From assembly GCA_913057785.1 (NCBI GenBank), contig CAJXPD010000038.1, positions 1-51,790 on the forward strand: 51,790 nucleotides of DNA, given 5' to 3'. The translations under genes were made by a program, and so were the position numbers. This DNA comes from an uncultured Lewinella sp. (GTDB taxonomy: Bacteria; Bacteroidota; Bacteroidia; Chitinophagales; Saprospiraceae). Below the pieces are notes generated by a model. The model was not told the origin of the DNA and did not search any database. It saw nothing but the letters and a program-made list of their open reading frames with translations. This document shows, piece by piece, positions 16,818 to 26,532 of the stretch (its first letter is position 1; each line of letters starts with the position of its first letter).

Positions 16818-19352
16818 ATGCAGATAAGCGGTAGTTATCTTAGCCATCATCCTTTTCAGGTGTTTTTTTTGCAAAAAAGCTACTTGTTAGCTTTTTTACT
16901 GGCCTTGCTATGTTCTGTTGTACATAGTCAAGATCTGCGGCTTTCTATACAATGGGAAGTAAAGGCCAACTTTGAGCTTCCCCAACCGCAGCAAGCTGAT
17001 AGCAATAACATCAGATACGCCTACCTCGGCAATCACTTGGCCGTCTTCCACAGCCCAAAGACAACGGACACTATCCAAGATGTTGCTATCCAACCGAGCT
17101 GCAATCTAAGCATTTTTGCTAGTACCACTCAAGCAGCCAGCCCGGTCTATTCATGGGCACTTCCCTTTTCCTTTGTTGAGATACAAGAAATTCTAGTGGT
17201 TCCGAATGGGCTTGTATGTCTTATCAACTCCCCCGATGCTTCAAAGGTCAGGATCGGTCTTATTCCCTCTTCCTGGGAAGAAGGCGATTCGAATCTAGTC
17301 TGGGGGCCTACTGTTCCAACTGATGATTCGTTCGCAGGAGCGTGGGCCAACCAGAACAAGGTCTATCTCTGGACACGAGATGCGGAAATTCCTGGCTCCC
17401 GCATGGGTTTTTACACCCTGGATCTTGATCAGATGGATAGTGGATGGGGGGCCTTGAACAATACTCCTGCAGGAGCGGGAAATATTATCAATATTGCCAG
17501 CCAGCATGATGGATTGCGAAATGCGCTATTTGTACTAACAGAAGATGGAACAGGGGATACTCGAGTACTCAAGTATGATCTTCAATTAGATCAATGGGAG
17601 CCCCTCCCCGTCGCCATTCCAGCAGTGCGAGAATGGGCCAATCAGGAAGTACAAGGCGTGCCCTTAGGGAGTGCAGATATCCTTTATTGGGGCACAGGCG
17701 TCCAAGGCGGCACTAGCCCAATATTTCTCTTCCACACCATTACAGAGAGCTGGCGTGAGGCAGGGCTTGCCCATACCATGAATGGGAAAACGGCCATAGT
17801 GGATTCCCAGCAAGGCTTGAAGGTGTTGGGAATGAAAACACCATCCGTATATGAAGTACAAGATTTAAACCTAGCGGTAAGTCGCCCATCCTTTAGCGTA
17901 CTCAATACTCTAATCATCATCTTATATTTTGGCGTCCTGGTCTGGGTGGGGTTCTACTTTTCGAAACGGCAACGTACACAAGAAGATTATTTCAAAGGAG
18001 GCAATCGAATTCCCTGGTGGGCAGCTGGATTGAGCATTTACGGAACTTCGCTAAGTGCTATTAGCTTCATGGCGGTGCCCGCAAAAACCTACATGACGGA
18101 TTGGGCCTACTTTATGACCAAACTACCGCTCATTTTGATTCCTATTATTGTCAGTGGTTTGTTCATTCCTTTCTATAAAAAATTAGACTTAACGAGTGCC
18201 TATGAATATCTGCAACAGCGATTTAATCTAGCCACTAGACTTTTAGGCAGCTTAACCTTCATTATCTTTCAACTTGGGCGTATCGGGGTGGTCCTCTATC
18301 TCCCCGCCATCGCCTTGAATATAGCCACGGGCTGGGATGTCATTCTCTGTATTCTCTTAATGGGTGGGGTGAGTTTGATCTACACCTTGATGGGCGGAAT
18401 AGAGGCCGTCGTTTGGACAGATGTACTTCAGGTTATTGTCTTGGTGGGCGGTATTATTTTGTGCCTTACGCTCATTAGTTTCGATGTCGAAGGAGGAATG
18501 AAAGGAATTATTCATACGGGAGCCGACTATCAAAAGTTTGAGATCTTAAATATGGCTTTGGACTGGAAACAACCCACCTTTTGGGTAGTAGTCATCAGTG
18601 GTTTTTTCTCCAACCTGATTACCTACAGCACGGACCAAAGCATGGTGCAGCGATACCTAAGCACACGAGATATCAAAGCAGCCCGCAACAGTATTTGGAC
18701 TTACACTTGGGTCAGCTTGTCCATCGGCTGGATCTTTTTCTTTGTAGGCACCGCTCTGTTTGCCTTTTACAAAGCACAACCTGACACCCTTTTACCCGCC
18801 ATGGCTTCCAACGATGCCATTTTTCCTTGGTATATTATCTCTCAGCTACCCGATGGCGTATCAGGATTGCTGATTGCGGGCATATTTGCAGCAGCCATGT
18901 CCAGTCTTAGCAGTAGCATGAACTCTGCTGCCACCGCCTATACCATAGATTTCCATTCCATCTTTGGATGGCGAGGCAGTGGCTTATCGGTAGGGCGTTG
19001 GGCTACTTTAATCATCGGGCTGGCTGGCATTACTTTCGCCCTTCTATTTGCGACACTGAATGTAAAATCTATCTGGGATGAATTCCTTAAGATCATCGGC
19101 TTGATTACGGGCGGTTTAGGTGGTGTATTTCTATTGGGAATCATTAGCCAAAGGGCAAACGGAATAGGAGCCTTCGTTGGTTTATTAATGAGTGGGGTGG
19201 TCCAATATTTCATTACCATATATCAGCCCATACACTTCCTCCTGTATACCGCTAGCGGGTTCTTATCTTGTTTAATCATTGGCTATTTGGTCAGTCTAAT
19301 ATTTCCACAGTATAACAAAGCGGTCACCGGCTTAACCATCTACCGCGAGTAA
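16818..19352 (+). CDS. Sodium:solute symporter with N-terminal periplasmic beta-propeller
   Basis: This 844-residue fusion has a signal or first membrane segment at about 20-38, ending VVHSQ. A soluble, repeat-containing propeller-like region of about 330 residues follows, and then a full SSS (SLC5-type) domain from about residue 365 on. The symporter part opens with VLVWVGFYFSKRQRTQEDYFKGG and GLSIYGTSLSAISFMAVPAKTY, typical of the family, and has about 13 membrane helices. In Bacteroidota comparable fusions carry Kelch propellers of the sialate-mutarotase type; here the Kelch signature is weak, so the ligand is unknown. The fusion would pre-bind or interconvert a sugar before Na+-driven uptake. 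Confidence 0.85.
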   Translation: MQISGSYLSHHPFQVFFLQKSYLLAFLLALLCSVVHSQDLRLSIQWEVKANFELPQPQQADSNNIRYAYLGNHLAVFHSPKTTDTIQDVAIQPSCNLSIFASTTQAASPVYSWALPFSFVEIQEILVVPNGLVCLINSPDASKVRIGLIPSSWEEGDSNLVWGPTVPTDDSFAGAWANQNKVYLWTRDAEIPGSRMGFYTLDLDQMDSGWGALNNTPAGAGNIINIASQHDGLRNALFVLTEDGTGDTRVLKYDLQLDQWEPLPVAIPAVREWANQEVQGVPLGSADILYWGTGVQGGTSPIFLFHTITESWREAGLAHTMNGKTAIVDSQQGLKVLGMKTPSVYEVQDLNLAVSRPSFSVLNTLIIILYFGVLVWVGFYFSKRQRTQEDYFKGGNRIPWWAAGLSIYGTSLSAISFMAVPAKTYMTDWAYFMTKLPLILIPIIVSGLFIPFYKKLDLTSAYEYLQQRFNLATRLLGSLTFIIFQLGRIGVVLYLPAIALNIATGWDVILCILLMGGVSLIYTLMGGIEAVVWTDVLQVIVLVGGIILCLTLISFDVEGGMKGIIHTGADYQKFEILNMALDWKQPTFWVVVISGFFSNLITYSTDQSMVQRYLSTRDIKAARNSIWTYTWVSLSIGWIFFFVGTALFAFYKAQPDTLLPAMASNDAIFPWYIISQLPDGVSGLLIAGIFAAAMSSLSSSMNSAATAYTIDFHSIFGWRGSGLSVGRWATLIIGLAGITFALLFATLNVKSIWDEFLKIIGLITGGLGGVFLLGIISQRANGIGAFVGLLMSGVVQYFITIYQPIHFLLYTASGFLSCLIIGYLVSLIFPQYNKAVTGLTIYRE

Positions 19353-19470
19353 TCCCGTCACTTTAATCGGCACCATCGCGCTTTGCCCACAGGTGAAATT
19401 TGATCACCATTTCTAAGGTTCTTAATTGATATTCCTCAACCTAGGCAATGATATATATCAGTAGCCAACC

Positions 19471-19500
19471 TTCTAGCTAGCCCTAACTTTATAGCTAGAA
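19471..19500. promoter_or_regulatory. Palindromic operator-like site at the CBS gene promoter
   Basis: The perfect 9-base arms TTCTAGCTA (19471-19479) and TAGCTAGAA (19492-19500) flank 12 bases. Those 12 bases end in TAACTTTA, one mismatch from the -7 box TAnnTTTG. The site is 11 bases upstream of the ATG at 19512. It could be an operator over the core promoter or a short leader hairpin. Confidence 0.45.
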
Positions 19501-19511
19501 ACGAAGACCTT

Positions 19512-19940
19512 ATGAATTTTTCTATGCCGCTGGCACATATCATGTCTATACAACTGCAGACGCTATCCGAAGAGGATTGTGCAGATCAATTGGGGAATAT
19601 CTTTCGCCAACACAAGATTCATCACCTTCCGGTCACCGATGAAGAAAATCGCCTAGTCGGTATTGTCAGTCAAACTGACTATGATCGGATTCGATATGGC
19701 GCTTCCTTGTTTCGGAATCCGGATGCGGAGAGCTATAATCAGGCACTGCTCCGGTCGCTGAGGATTTCAGATTTAATGACAAAGGATGTCCAATCTCTGC
19801 GTCCAACCGATACGATAGCTCAAGCTTATCAACTACTGAAAGAAAACACCTTCCGAGCCATTCCAATTTTAGAAAAAGGAAAGCTGGTCGGGATCGTAAG
19901 TGCACTAGACCTATTACATTACTGTTTCCAAAATCAATGA
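19512..19940 (+). CDS. Stand-alone CBS-pair protein
   Basis: This 142-residue protein consists of two CBS motifs (about 5-60 and 78-140) and nothing else. The segments HHLPVTDEENRLVGIVSQTDYDRI and AIPILEKGKLVGIVSALDLL are the characteristic CBS strand-helix ends. CBS pairs bind adenosyl nucleotides and regulate a partner. The gene is 3 bases before the ligase-CBS gene, so the partner is probably that protein. Bases between its two motifs encode a short basic linker. Confidence 0.9.
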   Translation: MNFSMPLAHIMSIQLQTLSEEDCADQLGNIFRQHKIHHLPVTDEENRLVGIVSQTDYDRIRYGASLFRNPDAESYNQALLRSLRISDLMTKDVQSLRPTDTIAQAYQLLKENTFRAIPILEKGKLVGIVSALDLLHYCFQNQ

Positions 19941-19943
19941 TCT

Positions 19944-21845
19944 ATGGGAGACTTCAACATTCGGCCGATCCGCGACAATCGAGATAGAGCCAAGATGTAT
20001 GCACATGCCATCAAGGATATCAAAGCCTTTGAATCTATGCTGGAGCAGGAACGTTTTGAAAGCGGAGCTCCGAAGATTGGTCTAGAGCAAGAATTGTGTG
20101 TAGTCGATCAAAAACTAGAACCATCGAAAGCAGCCTTGGATATCCTAGATGATCTCCAATTGAAAGAATATACCAATGAACTAGCTCTATTTAATCTAGA
20201 GATCAACGGTGATCCCTTAGATTTGAAAGGGAAGTGTTTTAGTGTGGCAGAGCAAAACCTATTAGACCTTTTGGGAGCAGGAGTATCAGCTGCCAAAGCC
20301 CGAAACCTCCAACTACTGCTCTGCGGTATCTTACCAACTTTACAATACCGCCACTTGGCCTTCTCCTATATGACGCCTATTCAGCGATACCAAGTCCTTA
20401 GTAAGATGTTAGCCGACATTCGAGGAGACCATTTTGAGATCTATTTGCAAGGGGTGGATGAATTGATCATGTCTTTGGAGTCTGTATTATTTGAAGCTTG
20501 CAACACCAGCTTCCAATTGCATTTACAGATCGCCCCTCAGGATTTCATTCGGAAATACAATTGGTCGCAAATGATCGCTGGGCCAGTCCTTGCCGCTTGC
20601 ACCAATTCCCCTCTACTTTTTGGACGGGAACTATGGGCCGAAACCCGTATCGCGCTCTTCAAGCAGAGCTTGGATACCCGCAGCTCAAAGAATCATTTGC
20701 GTAAAAAACTACCTCGAGTCTATTTCGGACATGACTGGCTCCAGCATTCGCCAGCCGAGCTCTGGAAGAACGAACTGATGCGCTTCCCTCTCTTGCTGAC
20801 ATCGGATGATTTCCAGGATCCCATGCAAATGTTAGATGAAGGAAAAACCCCGAATTTAAGAGCTATCCGCCTGCATAATGGGACCACCTATACCTGGAAC
20901 CGACTCTGCTACGGACCTCAGGGCAAGAATCCACACCTGAGAATTGAATGCCGATATCTACCTGCTGGTCCGACCGTGGCTGATGAAATTGCCAACTTTG
21001 CCTTTTGGGTAGGTTTGATGGAAGGACAACCCGCCGAACATTATAATTTCTGGCAGAATACAGATTTCCGAGTCGCTAAAGACAATTTCATTCGCGCCTC
21101 AAGAACGGGACTAGATAGTGTCATAGATTGGTTTGACGGCCCGGAGTCTGCGGAAGCGTTAATCTTGGAGAAGCTGATTCCTTTGGCTAAGACTGGCCTG
21201 GAAAAAGCCGGGGTTGATTCGAAGGATATTGAACATTATCTTGGCATCATCGCCCAGCGTGTTAGCAAACAACAAACTGGATCTAGCTGGCAAGTAAAGG
21301 CTTTCCGAAACCTGACCTCCGATAGCAGTAGATCCATTGCCCTAAAGGCAGTTACGCAGCAGATGATCCAATACCAACTTAAAAATACTCCTGTTGGTGA
21401 ATGGGAAGAAATTGGTAAACAGGAATCACACAAGCTTCAGTCCATCAACTTGCAAGCTTCGACATTAGTAGAGGATCTCATGAGTACTGACATTTTCATG
21501 GTGCATGAAGAAGCCAGCATACAATTTGTTGATCAGATGATGCAATGGAAGAACATTCATCATGTTCCTGTTGAGGATAAACAAGGAAACCTCATCGGCA
21601 TGATCACGGATGGCCTAATCAGCAGGAGGGCACCACAATTGAACGACCAGCAAAGTTTGGCACGAGACATCATGATTACCGACGTAATCACAGCTGACGC
21701 CAAGGATAGTCTAGAGGAAGCCGGAAAGGTCTTGCAAGAAAACCAATTAAGTTGCTTGCCAATAGTATATCGAGGAAAGATGGTCGGTATTCTGACGGAA
21801 AAAGACCTGGAATCGGTCCAAGTCCCCTTATCCTCCTATACTTAA
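19944..21845 (+). CDS. GCS2-type carboxylate-amine ligase fused to a C-terminal CBS pair
   Basis: This 633-residue protein has an N-terminal glutamate-cysteine-ligase-like (GCS2) domain at about 1-480. Landmarks are KIGLEQELCVVD, LALFNLEINGDPLDL, FQLHLQIAPQDF and HLRIECRYLPAGPTVADE. A CBS pair follows at about 508-630, with VEDLMSTDIFMVHEEASI and ARDIMITDVITADAKDS as the two motif starts. The substrate need not be cysteine; relatives make various gamma-glutamyl or peptide products. Nucleotide sensing by the CBS pair probably gates ligase activity. It is co-transcribed with the small CBS protein. Its end overlaps the convergent gene by 18 bases. Confidence 0.88.
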   Translation: MGDFNIRPIRDNRDRAKMYAHAIKDIKAFESMLEQERFESGAPKIGLEQELCVVDQKLEPSKAALDILDDLQLKEYTNELALFNLEINGDPLDLKGKCFSVAEQNLLDLLGAGVSAAKARNLQLLLCGILPTLQYRHLAFSYMTPIQRYQVLSKMLADIRGDHFEIYLQGVDELIMSLESVLFEACNTSFQLHLQIAPQDFIRKYNWSQMIAGPVLAACTNSPLLFGRELWAETRIALFKQSLDTRSSKNHLRKKLPRVYFGHDWLQHSPAELWKNELMRFPLLLTSDDFQDPMQMLDEGKTPNLRAIRLHNGTTYTWNRLCYGPQGKNPHLRIECRYLPAGPTVADEIANFAFWVGLMEGQPAEHYNFWQNTDFRVAKDNFIRASRTGLDSVIDWFDGPESAEALILEKLIPLAKTGLEKAGVDSKDIEHYLGIIAQRVSKQQTGSSWQVKAFRNLTSDSSRSIALKAVTQQMIQYQLKNTPVGEWEEIGKQESHKLQSINLQASTLVEDLMSTDIFMVHEEASIQFVDQMMQWKNIHHVPVEDKQGNLIGMITDGLISRRAPQLNDQQSLARDIMITDVITADAKDSLEEAGKVLQENQLSCLPIVYRGKMVGILTEKDLESVQVPLSSYT

Positions 21846-24776
21846 CAGAAAGAAGTCAAACTGATGTTGTTGACCGCCAGGTGCAAGATTTTGATCCAAC
21901 AAATAGCTGTATCGAAAGCCAAAATCTACATCAAGCAAGCGAATCACCCGAACATCAAAACCTAAGTCAACCCCCATCGATCGAACATTACGAGTGACAT
22001 CAAATGGGTCCGTTAGCTGGGCTCGCCCAAAATCGAAGAAGAAGTTCGTCTTTACTCGTTTTACGAATGCCAGTGAGCCAATTCCCACATCGGGGTACCA
22101 AATTGGCATGGTATAGTTGAAGCCAATCTTATAGAAGTTATCTGCTAGGATGCTATTGTACCCTCTTGGGTAGACAAAGAAATCTGAGAATCGATAATTA
22201 TCCAGATAATCTCGAGATTGCATCATGGTATTGATAAAGAAGCTATGTGTTCTAGCAAAACCAGGGAGATAGAGATCTCCTCGCAATTGAAACACATTTG
22301 CATCAAATCGATCTGTCCCTAGGGTTGTCCGATATCTTCCGTCCACCACCAATCCAAAACGCGGATTAATATGCTGTATGGCACGACGGTCCAAGCTACG
22401 CCAGAGCACCCTCAGGTCTAAAGCATTGAAGTTGGTGGATTCTAAGGGATCGCGAAAATACTGCGACAGCTGATTTAGACCACGCGTTCCCACCACAATA
22501 GAATCTCTCCTCACGTTCGCAGGTGTGTCAAAGTTCCCTTGCGGATTCACCGAAATGCCGTGATAACTGCCGATCAAGTCTAGACGATGAAAAGCGTTTC
22601 CTTTGGTAAAAGTCATAGGAATGGCCAGACCTGCAGATACTCTATCCTCCGTCCATTCTTCCAAGTAATCAGCCTGAACAATGGTGGTATCATTTAATTC
22701 GGAAAGGTTTGTAAAGAAGGAAGAACGATTCACTCGAGCATAGTTAGCACTGATAATCGGAAAGAATTCTGCATATCTCAAGCCAGCCAAAAAAGACCAT
22801 TCATCTTCATTTACGTTATAGTATACATTACCTTCTGCTGATAGGGTACTAAACTTATTATCAGACAAAACACTAGCTCCATACAAGGGATGCTCTACAA
22901 TTGGCAGAATACTGTGTGGGTTAATGATCCCTGAGAATTTATTGAATTTCTTAACCTCAAAGACTTCGTTGGGAACATCTTTGACAATGCTCCCCCCTTC
23001 TTGTTCGACCAAAGTTTCATAGTAGGTAATGCCAAACTCCGGAGGAGTCGATAGTGCCTGCCATTTGCTACGATCTAACTCCATCTTCATGATATTATAG
23101 CCTTCTGGGCTAAAGGAGCTATAGGCCAAGGTAGTACCGTCCGGTGATACAGCCGGTTGGAAAGCTCCCAGCATATCATTGGTAATTCGATAGAAAGTAC
23201 TTTCTCCTGGCTTTACTGCATAAATATTGTTGATGCCGCTGTAGGCTGCCGAAAAATAAATGTATTCCCCACGGCTGAATGGGTGCGTAATCTGATGAAT
23301 AGTTGGTGGAATGATCGTTGTCTTTTGACCCGTGTTGACATCAATGAGCTGCAACTCATTAATTTCTCCTTTCTGCCCCACTACCACGATCTGATCGTCA
23401 TTAACCCATCTCGGATACATATAAAACCAGTTATCGGGATTGGGTATTTCCCTTTTTACTACTCCACTAGCAGCGCCTAAAATATGTAAGCTATAATTTT
23501 GAGCTTCGTCAGTTGCCACTGCCACAATATTTTGCCCCGTTTCATTCAGTGCCGGAGAAAAGTACTTCGACTTATTGGTCAGTTGAGCTTTGGTGTAATT
23601 ATCCCTATCAAATACCCGAATTACAGAGAAGGTCCGATTGTCCCAGCGAATATCAAAGTCGTACTCGGACCAACACAGTTTTCCTCCTCCAATCGATAAG
23701 GTTGAATTTGGAGCTCCTACGATACGGCCAGATTGTGTGATTCGGGCTTCACTCCCTTCATAATCCAACTGATAATAGGTTGGGTTTTCGTCATATGCTC
23801 GCTTTTCCACCACCAAAGAACTATTGTTCCAAAACTGCGGATTAGTATAATCCGTGATGGTCCGTTTCTTTTGTGTGTTCCATTGTGTAGCCTCTGCAAA
23901 TTCAAAATCCATATCAGCCTGTCCCTTCCAGAGGCTATCCATTTCAGCAAAAGTCTGTCGATAAAGGTCTTTGGTGCCCAGTCCAGTGTGACGTTTCAGG
24001 CTTGAACTCAAGGGATAAAATAGGCCTTTATAGGAAGTAGCATCTTTGACTACTTTGTTCCAGATGTCTTTTCCATAATGTTTGCGTGCGTGCGTAACTA
24101 AGTAATACCCCAAGCCATACCAGTCTGGCACAAAATCCTTGAGCGACCCGGCGGAGGCTTTTTCGTAGGTATAGTCGAGATCATTCAATCGAAGTGATCG
24201 GTATTCCATATCAAATGCGGGTAGCCTGCCCCGTCCTGAGGATGTTAAAGCCGTTTCGGTTCCCACCGCGTCCCCTTCAAAAAACCACCGAGGAAGTGCC
24301 GTGGAGGTAAATCCTCCCCAAGTCCAGGACCCTAGGATCGATTTAAAAAAGTTTGTAATCCCTCGATTGCCGTTACCAAATTGCTGGACATGTCGATACT
24401 CATGAATGGCAAGTATATCTAACCAATCCGTTGTACAGTTGAATTGAGGAGGCGTGAGGTAGAATTCTGATCGAAATGGCCCTACGGTAACAAAGCCATT
24501 GGGAATGACCGTCTGATTTTGCAAGAGGATCGTCACTTTCTGCTTTTTATCCCCAATCGAAGAGTTATCTCTGTCCCATAAGTAGTGAACGACATTAGCC
24601 ACCCGCTGTGCCTCTTTCTCATTCCCTTCAGGAAAGATCACTTGCACCTTTTCCGTCTTTATTTGTCGCCACTTTAGAGAGGGAGGGTTGATCCCAATGG
24701 GATTAGAAGGTACTTGGGCTATTCCAGTCCCTATCCAGATCAATAGAGCGAATAGCAGCAAAATCTTTTTGGTCAT
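21828..24776 (-). CDS. Outer-membrane protein with HExxH metallopeptidase domain, TolB-like propeller and C-terminal barrel
   Basis: This 982-residue protein has a signal peptide (about 1-20). A gluzincin-like domain with IHEYRHVQQF (zinc ligands His125, His129, catalytic Glu126) and the downstream LPRWFFEGDA (probable third ligand Glu167) follows. A TolB/PD40-type propeller lies at about 300-580 (AVSPDGTTLAYSSFSPEGYN is one repeat). The last 350 residues resemble a 16-strand surface-antigen or BamA-like barrel, ending in amphipathic strands. The protein would thus be an outer-membrane-anchored zinc protease or a derived binding protein. A TAnnTTTG box sits upstream at 24885-24892. Confidence 0.83.
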   Translation of the reverse strand: MTKKILLLFALLIWIGTGIAQVPSNPIGINPPSLKWRQIKTEKVQVIFPEGNEKEAQRVANVVHYLWDRDNSSIGDKKQKVTILLQNQTVIPNGFVTVGPFRSEFYLTPPQFNCTTDWLDILAIHEYRHVQQFGNGNRGITNFFKSILGSWTWGGFTSTALPRWFFEGDAVGTETALTSSGRGRLPAFDMEYRSLRLNDLDYTYEKASAGSLKDFVPDWYGLGYYLVTHARKHYGKDIWNKVVKDATSYKGLFYPLSSSLKRHTGLGTKDLYRQTFAEMDSLWKGQADMDFEFAEATQWNTQKKRTITDYTNPQFWNNSSLVVEKRAYDENPTYYQLDYEGSEARITQSGRIVGAPNSTLSIGGGKLCWSEYDFDIRWDNRTFSVIRVFDRDNYTKAQLTNKSKYFSPALNETGQNIVAVATDEAQNYSLHILGAASGVVKREIPNPDNWFYMYPRWVNDDQIVVVGQKGEINELQLIDVNTGQKTTIIPPTIHQITHPFSRGEYIYFSAAYSGINNIYAVKPGESTFYRITNDMLGAFQPAVSPDGTTLAYSSFSPEGYNIMKMELDRSKWQALSTPPEFGITYYETLVEQEGGSIVKDVPNEVFEVKKFNKFSGIINPHSILPIVEHPLYGASVLSDNKFSTLSAEGNVYYNVNEDEWSFLAGLRYAEFFPIISANYARVNRSSFFTNLSELNDTTIVQADYLEEWTEDRVSAGLAIPMTFTKGNAFHRLDLIGSYHGISVNPQGNFDTPANVRRDSIVVGTRGLNQLSQYFRDPLESTNFNALDLRVLWRSLDRRAIQHINPRFGLVVDGRYRTTLGTDRFDANVFQLRGDLYLPGFARTHSFFINTMMQSRDYLDNYRFSDFFVYPRGYNSILADNFYKIGFNYTMPIWYPDVGIGSLAFVKRVKTNFFFDFGRAQLTDPFDVTRNVRSMGVDLGFDVRVIRLLDVDFGFRYSYLLDQNLAPGGQQHQFDFFLLSIGG

Positions 24777-24884
24777 ACTAGATCATTTTATACAGCTGGA
24801 AAGCGGATATTAAACTCAGCTTGGCAGGAAGTGGATAGGCAAACAAAGTGAGGCCAGCCGTTCAGAATCCAAATTCCATTTGTC

Positions 24885-24892
24885 CAAAGTTA
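24885..24892 (-). promoter_or_regulatory. Possible TAnnTTTG promoter for the HExxH/barrel gene
   Basis: The minus-strand octamer TAACTTTG (24892 down to 24885) matches the Bacteroidota -7 box and would give a leader of about 100 bases before the ATG at 24776. I see no convincing -33 TTG at the right distance, so this is weaker than the site at 25055. Confidence 0.4.
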
Positions 24893-25054
24893 TTTAAAAT
24901 TGGGAGAAAATTGTGTCGGGGAATGACTAAGGCGCAGATCAAGAGGTCTATAAGTCCGCCCGCATTCCAATATGCTAGTCAGGCTGCGATCGATATCACT
25001 CCTTAAAACTCCTCTACTCTGGCTCTCCAGCTGGTGAATCCCTCAAATAATTCT

Positions 25055-25062
25055 TACCTTTG
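25055..25062 (+). promoter_or_regulatory. TAnnTTTG promoter of the conserved unknown gene
   Basis: TACCTTTG followed by CGGC is an excellent -7 box, 52 bases before the ATG at 25114. It also settles the start choice: a longer frame beginning with a TTG at 25060 would start inside the promoter. The 280 bases between 24777 and here hold this box, the minus-strand box at 24885, and nothing else I can identify. Confidence 0.65.
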
Positions 25063-25113
25063 CGGCTCAGTTTACTACTGGAATTACCTTCAAAAACCAT
25101 CATAAAAGAATTC

Positions 25114-26532
25114 ATGCGTCAGTTACTGGAGACCGAACAGAAAGCGCTCGAAATCAACCTCAATGATACCATTTATGGCACCTTCGCTGAGATTGGTGCC
25201 GGACAAGAGGTAGCACGCCATTTTTTCCAAGTTGGTGCAGCTGCTGGAACGATCGCCAAGACTATGTCTGCCTATGACAAGGTGTATTCCGATCAGATTT
25301 ATGGGACAGAGGCAAGTGGAAGATATGTTTGTGAAGCTCGGATCTATAAGATGTTGGATCATGAGTATGAACTCATGGATTACCGACTGCGCAATGAACG
25401 CCCAGAAACCAATTTCTTTGCTTTTGCCGATACGGTTTCAGCGATCAACTACACTAAGACCATCAAAGGTGATGGATGGATGGGAATCCGCTTTCAATTA
25501 GATCCACATAGTGAACCCAACGATATCGTTTTGCACGTGCGCATGCGTGATAAAAACAATCAGTTGCAACAGCAGGCGATCGGTATTCTAGGGGTAAACC
25601 TAATCTACGGTTGCTTCCATCACTACAATGATCCGGAGTTACTACTTCAATCTTTAATGGATAGCCTAAGTGGTCGGGTAAAAATTGATATGATCCGATT
25701 GACAGGACCCAATTTTGAGGATGTCGACAATCGCTTACTCAGCCTCTGGTTGGTGAAACATAAACTCACTGAGGTAGCGATGTTTGGTCCCGATGGCAGA
25801 AATATCCATGGTTCTGAATTTCTCTACCGAAAAAATGTATTGGTGGTGAGAGGAAGCTTCCGCCCGGCTACCTTGGTCAATATGGATATGATCCGAACCA
25901 GCTATCAACAGTTTCGAAATGATCCAAAAGTAGATACGCAAAAGACTTTCTTGCTCACAGAAATCACAATGGACAATCTCCGAGCACAAGGAGAATTGGA
26001 TGAACGTGACTTCATCGACCGAGCCGAGTTGTTGAATGCTATGGGGCAAACGGTGGTAATTTCAGATTGCGAAGAATATCAAAAGCTCATTTCCTACCTA
26101 AGTGATTTCAAAGTACAGCAGTTGGGGATTGTCCTCGGCGTAAGACCTCTACTAGATGTCATTAGTGAGAAATACTATCAGAATATGGATGGCCGACTGC
26201 TTGCTGCTTTCGGTGAAATGTTCACTAGTAACGTAAAGATCTACGTTTATCCCGCCATGCAGGAAGGAAGTGCCGAACTCATGACTGCCCAGAACGTGCC
26301 AGTGCCCGAAGGCGTTAAGTTTTTATACCGCCACCTACTCGACAATCAGCAGATTGAAGACGTGTCCGGATATAATCCTGATATACTACACATCTTCTCA
26401 AAAGATGTACTAATCAAGATCCAAGCCGGCGAAAGTGGATGGGAATCACAGGTCCCAACCAAGATCGCCGCCCTGATCAAGGAGAAATGTCTCTTTGGCT
26501 ATCCTAGTGAAAAGATGGAGTTTGAATATTAG
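25114..26532 (+). CDS. Conserved protein of unknown function ([15 protein letters not shown] family)
   Basis: The start at 25114 gives 472 residues beginning [16 protein letters not shown]. The block [18 protein letters not shown], followed by [12 protein letters not shown], is a strongly conserved signature I have seen in Bacteroidota and cyanobacterial proteins. Those homologues carry inconsistent product names, including nicotinate-nucleotide adenylyltransferase. No nucleotidyltransferase HxGH motif is visible here, so I do not assign that function. The protein lacks a signal peptide and membrane segments, and the C-terminal half has several alternating hydrophobic strands. It has its own promoter and overlaps the convergent uxuA by 4 bases. 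Confidence 0.85.
   Translation: MRQLLETEQKALEINLNDTIYGTFAEIGAGQEVARHFFQVGAAAGTIAKTMSAYDKVYSDQIYGTEASGRYVCEARIYKMLDHEYELMDYRLRNERPETNFFAFADTVSAINYTKTIKGDGWMGIRFQLDPHSEPNDIVLHVRMRDKNNQLQQQAIGILGVNLIYGCFHHYNDPELLLQSLMDSLSGRVKIDMIRLTGPNFEDVDNRLLSLWLVKHKLTEVAMFGPDGRNIHGSEFLYRKNVLVVRGSFRPATLVNMDMIRTSYQQFRNDPKVDTQKTFLLTEITMDNLRAQGELDERDFIDRAELLNAMGQTVVISDCEEYQKLISYLSDFKVQQLGIVLGVRPLLDVISEKYYQNMDGRLLAAFGEMFTSNVKIYVYPAMQEGSAELMTAQNVPVPEGVKFLYRHLLDNQQIEDVSGYNPDILHIFSKDVLIKIQAGESGWESQVPTKIAALIKEKCLFGYPSEKMEFEY

Noticed and set aside
25060..25113. Upstream TTG start for the conserved unknown gene
   Set aside because: The TTG is the end of the -7 promoter box TACCTTTG, so translation cannot begin there.
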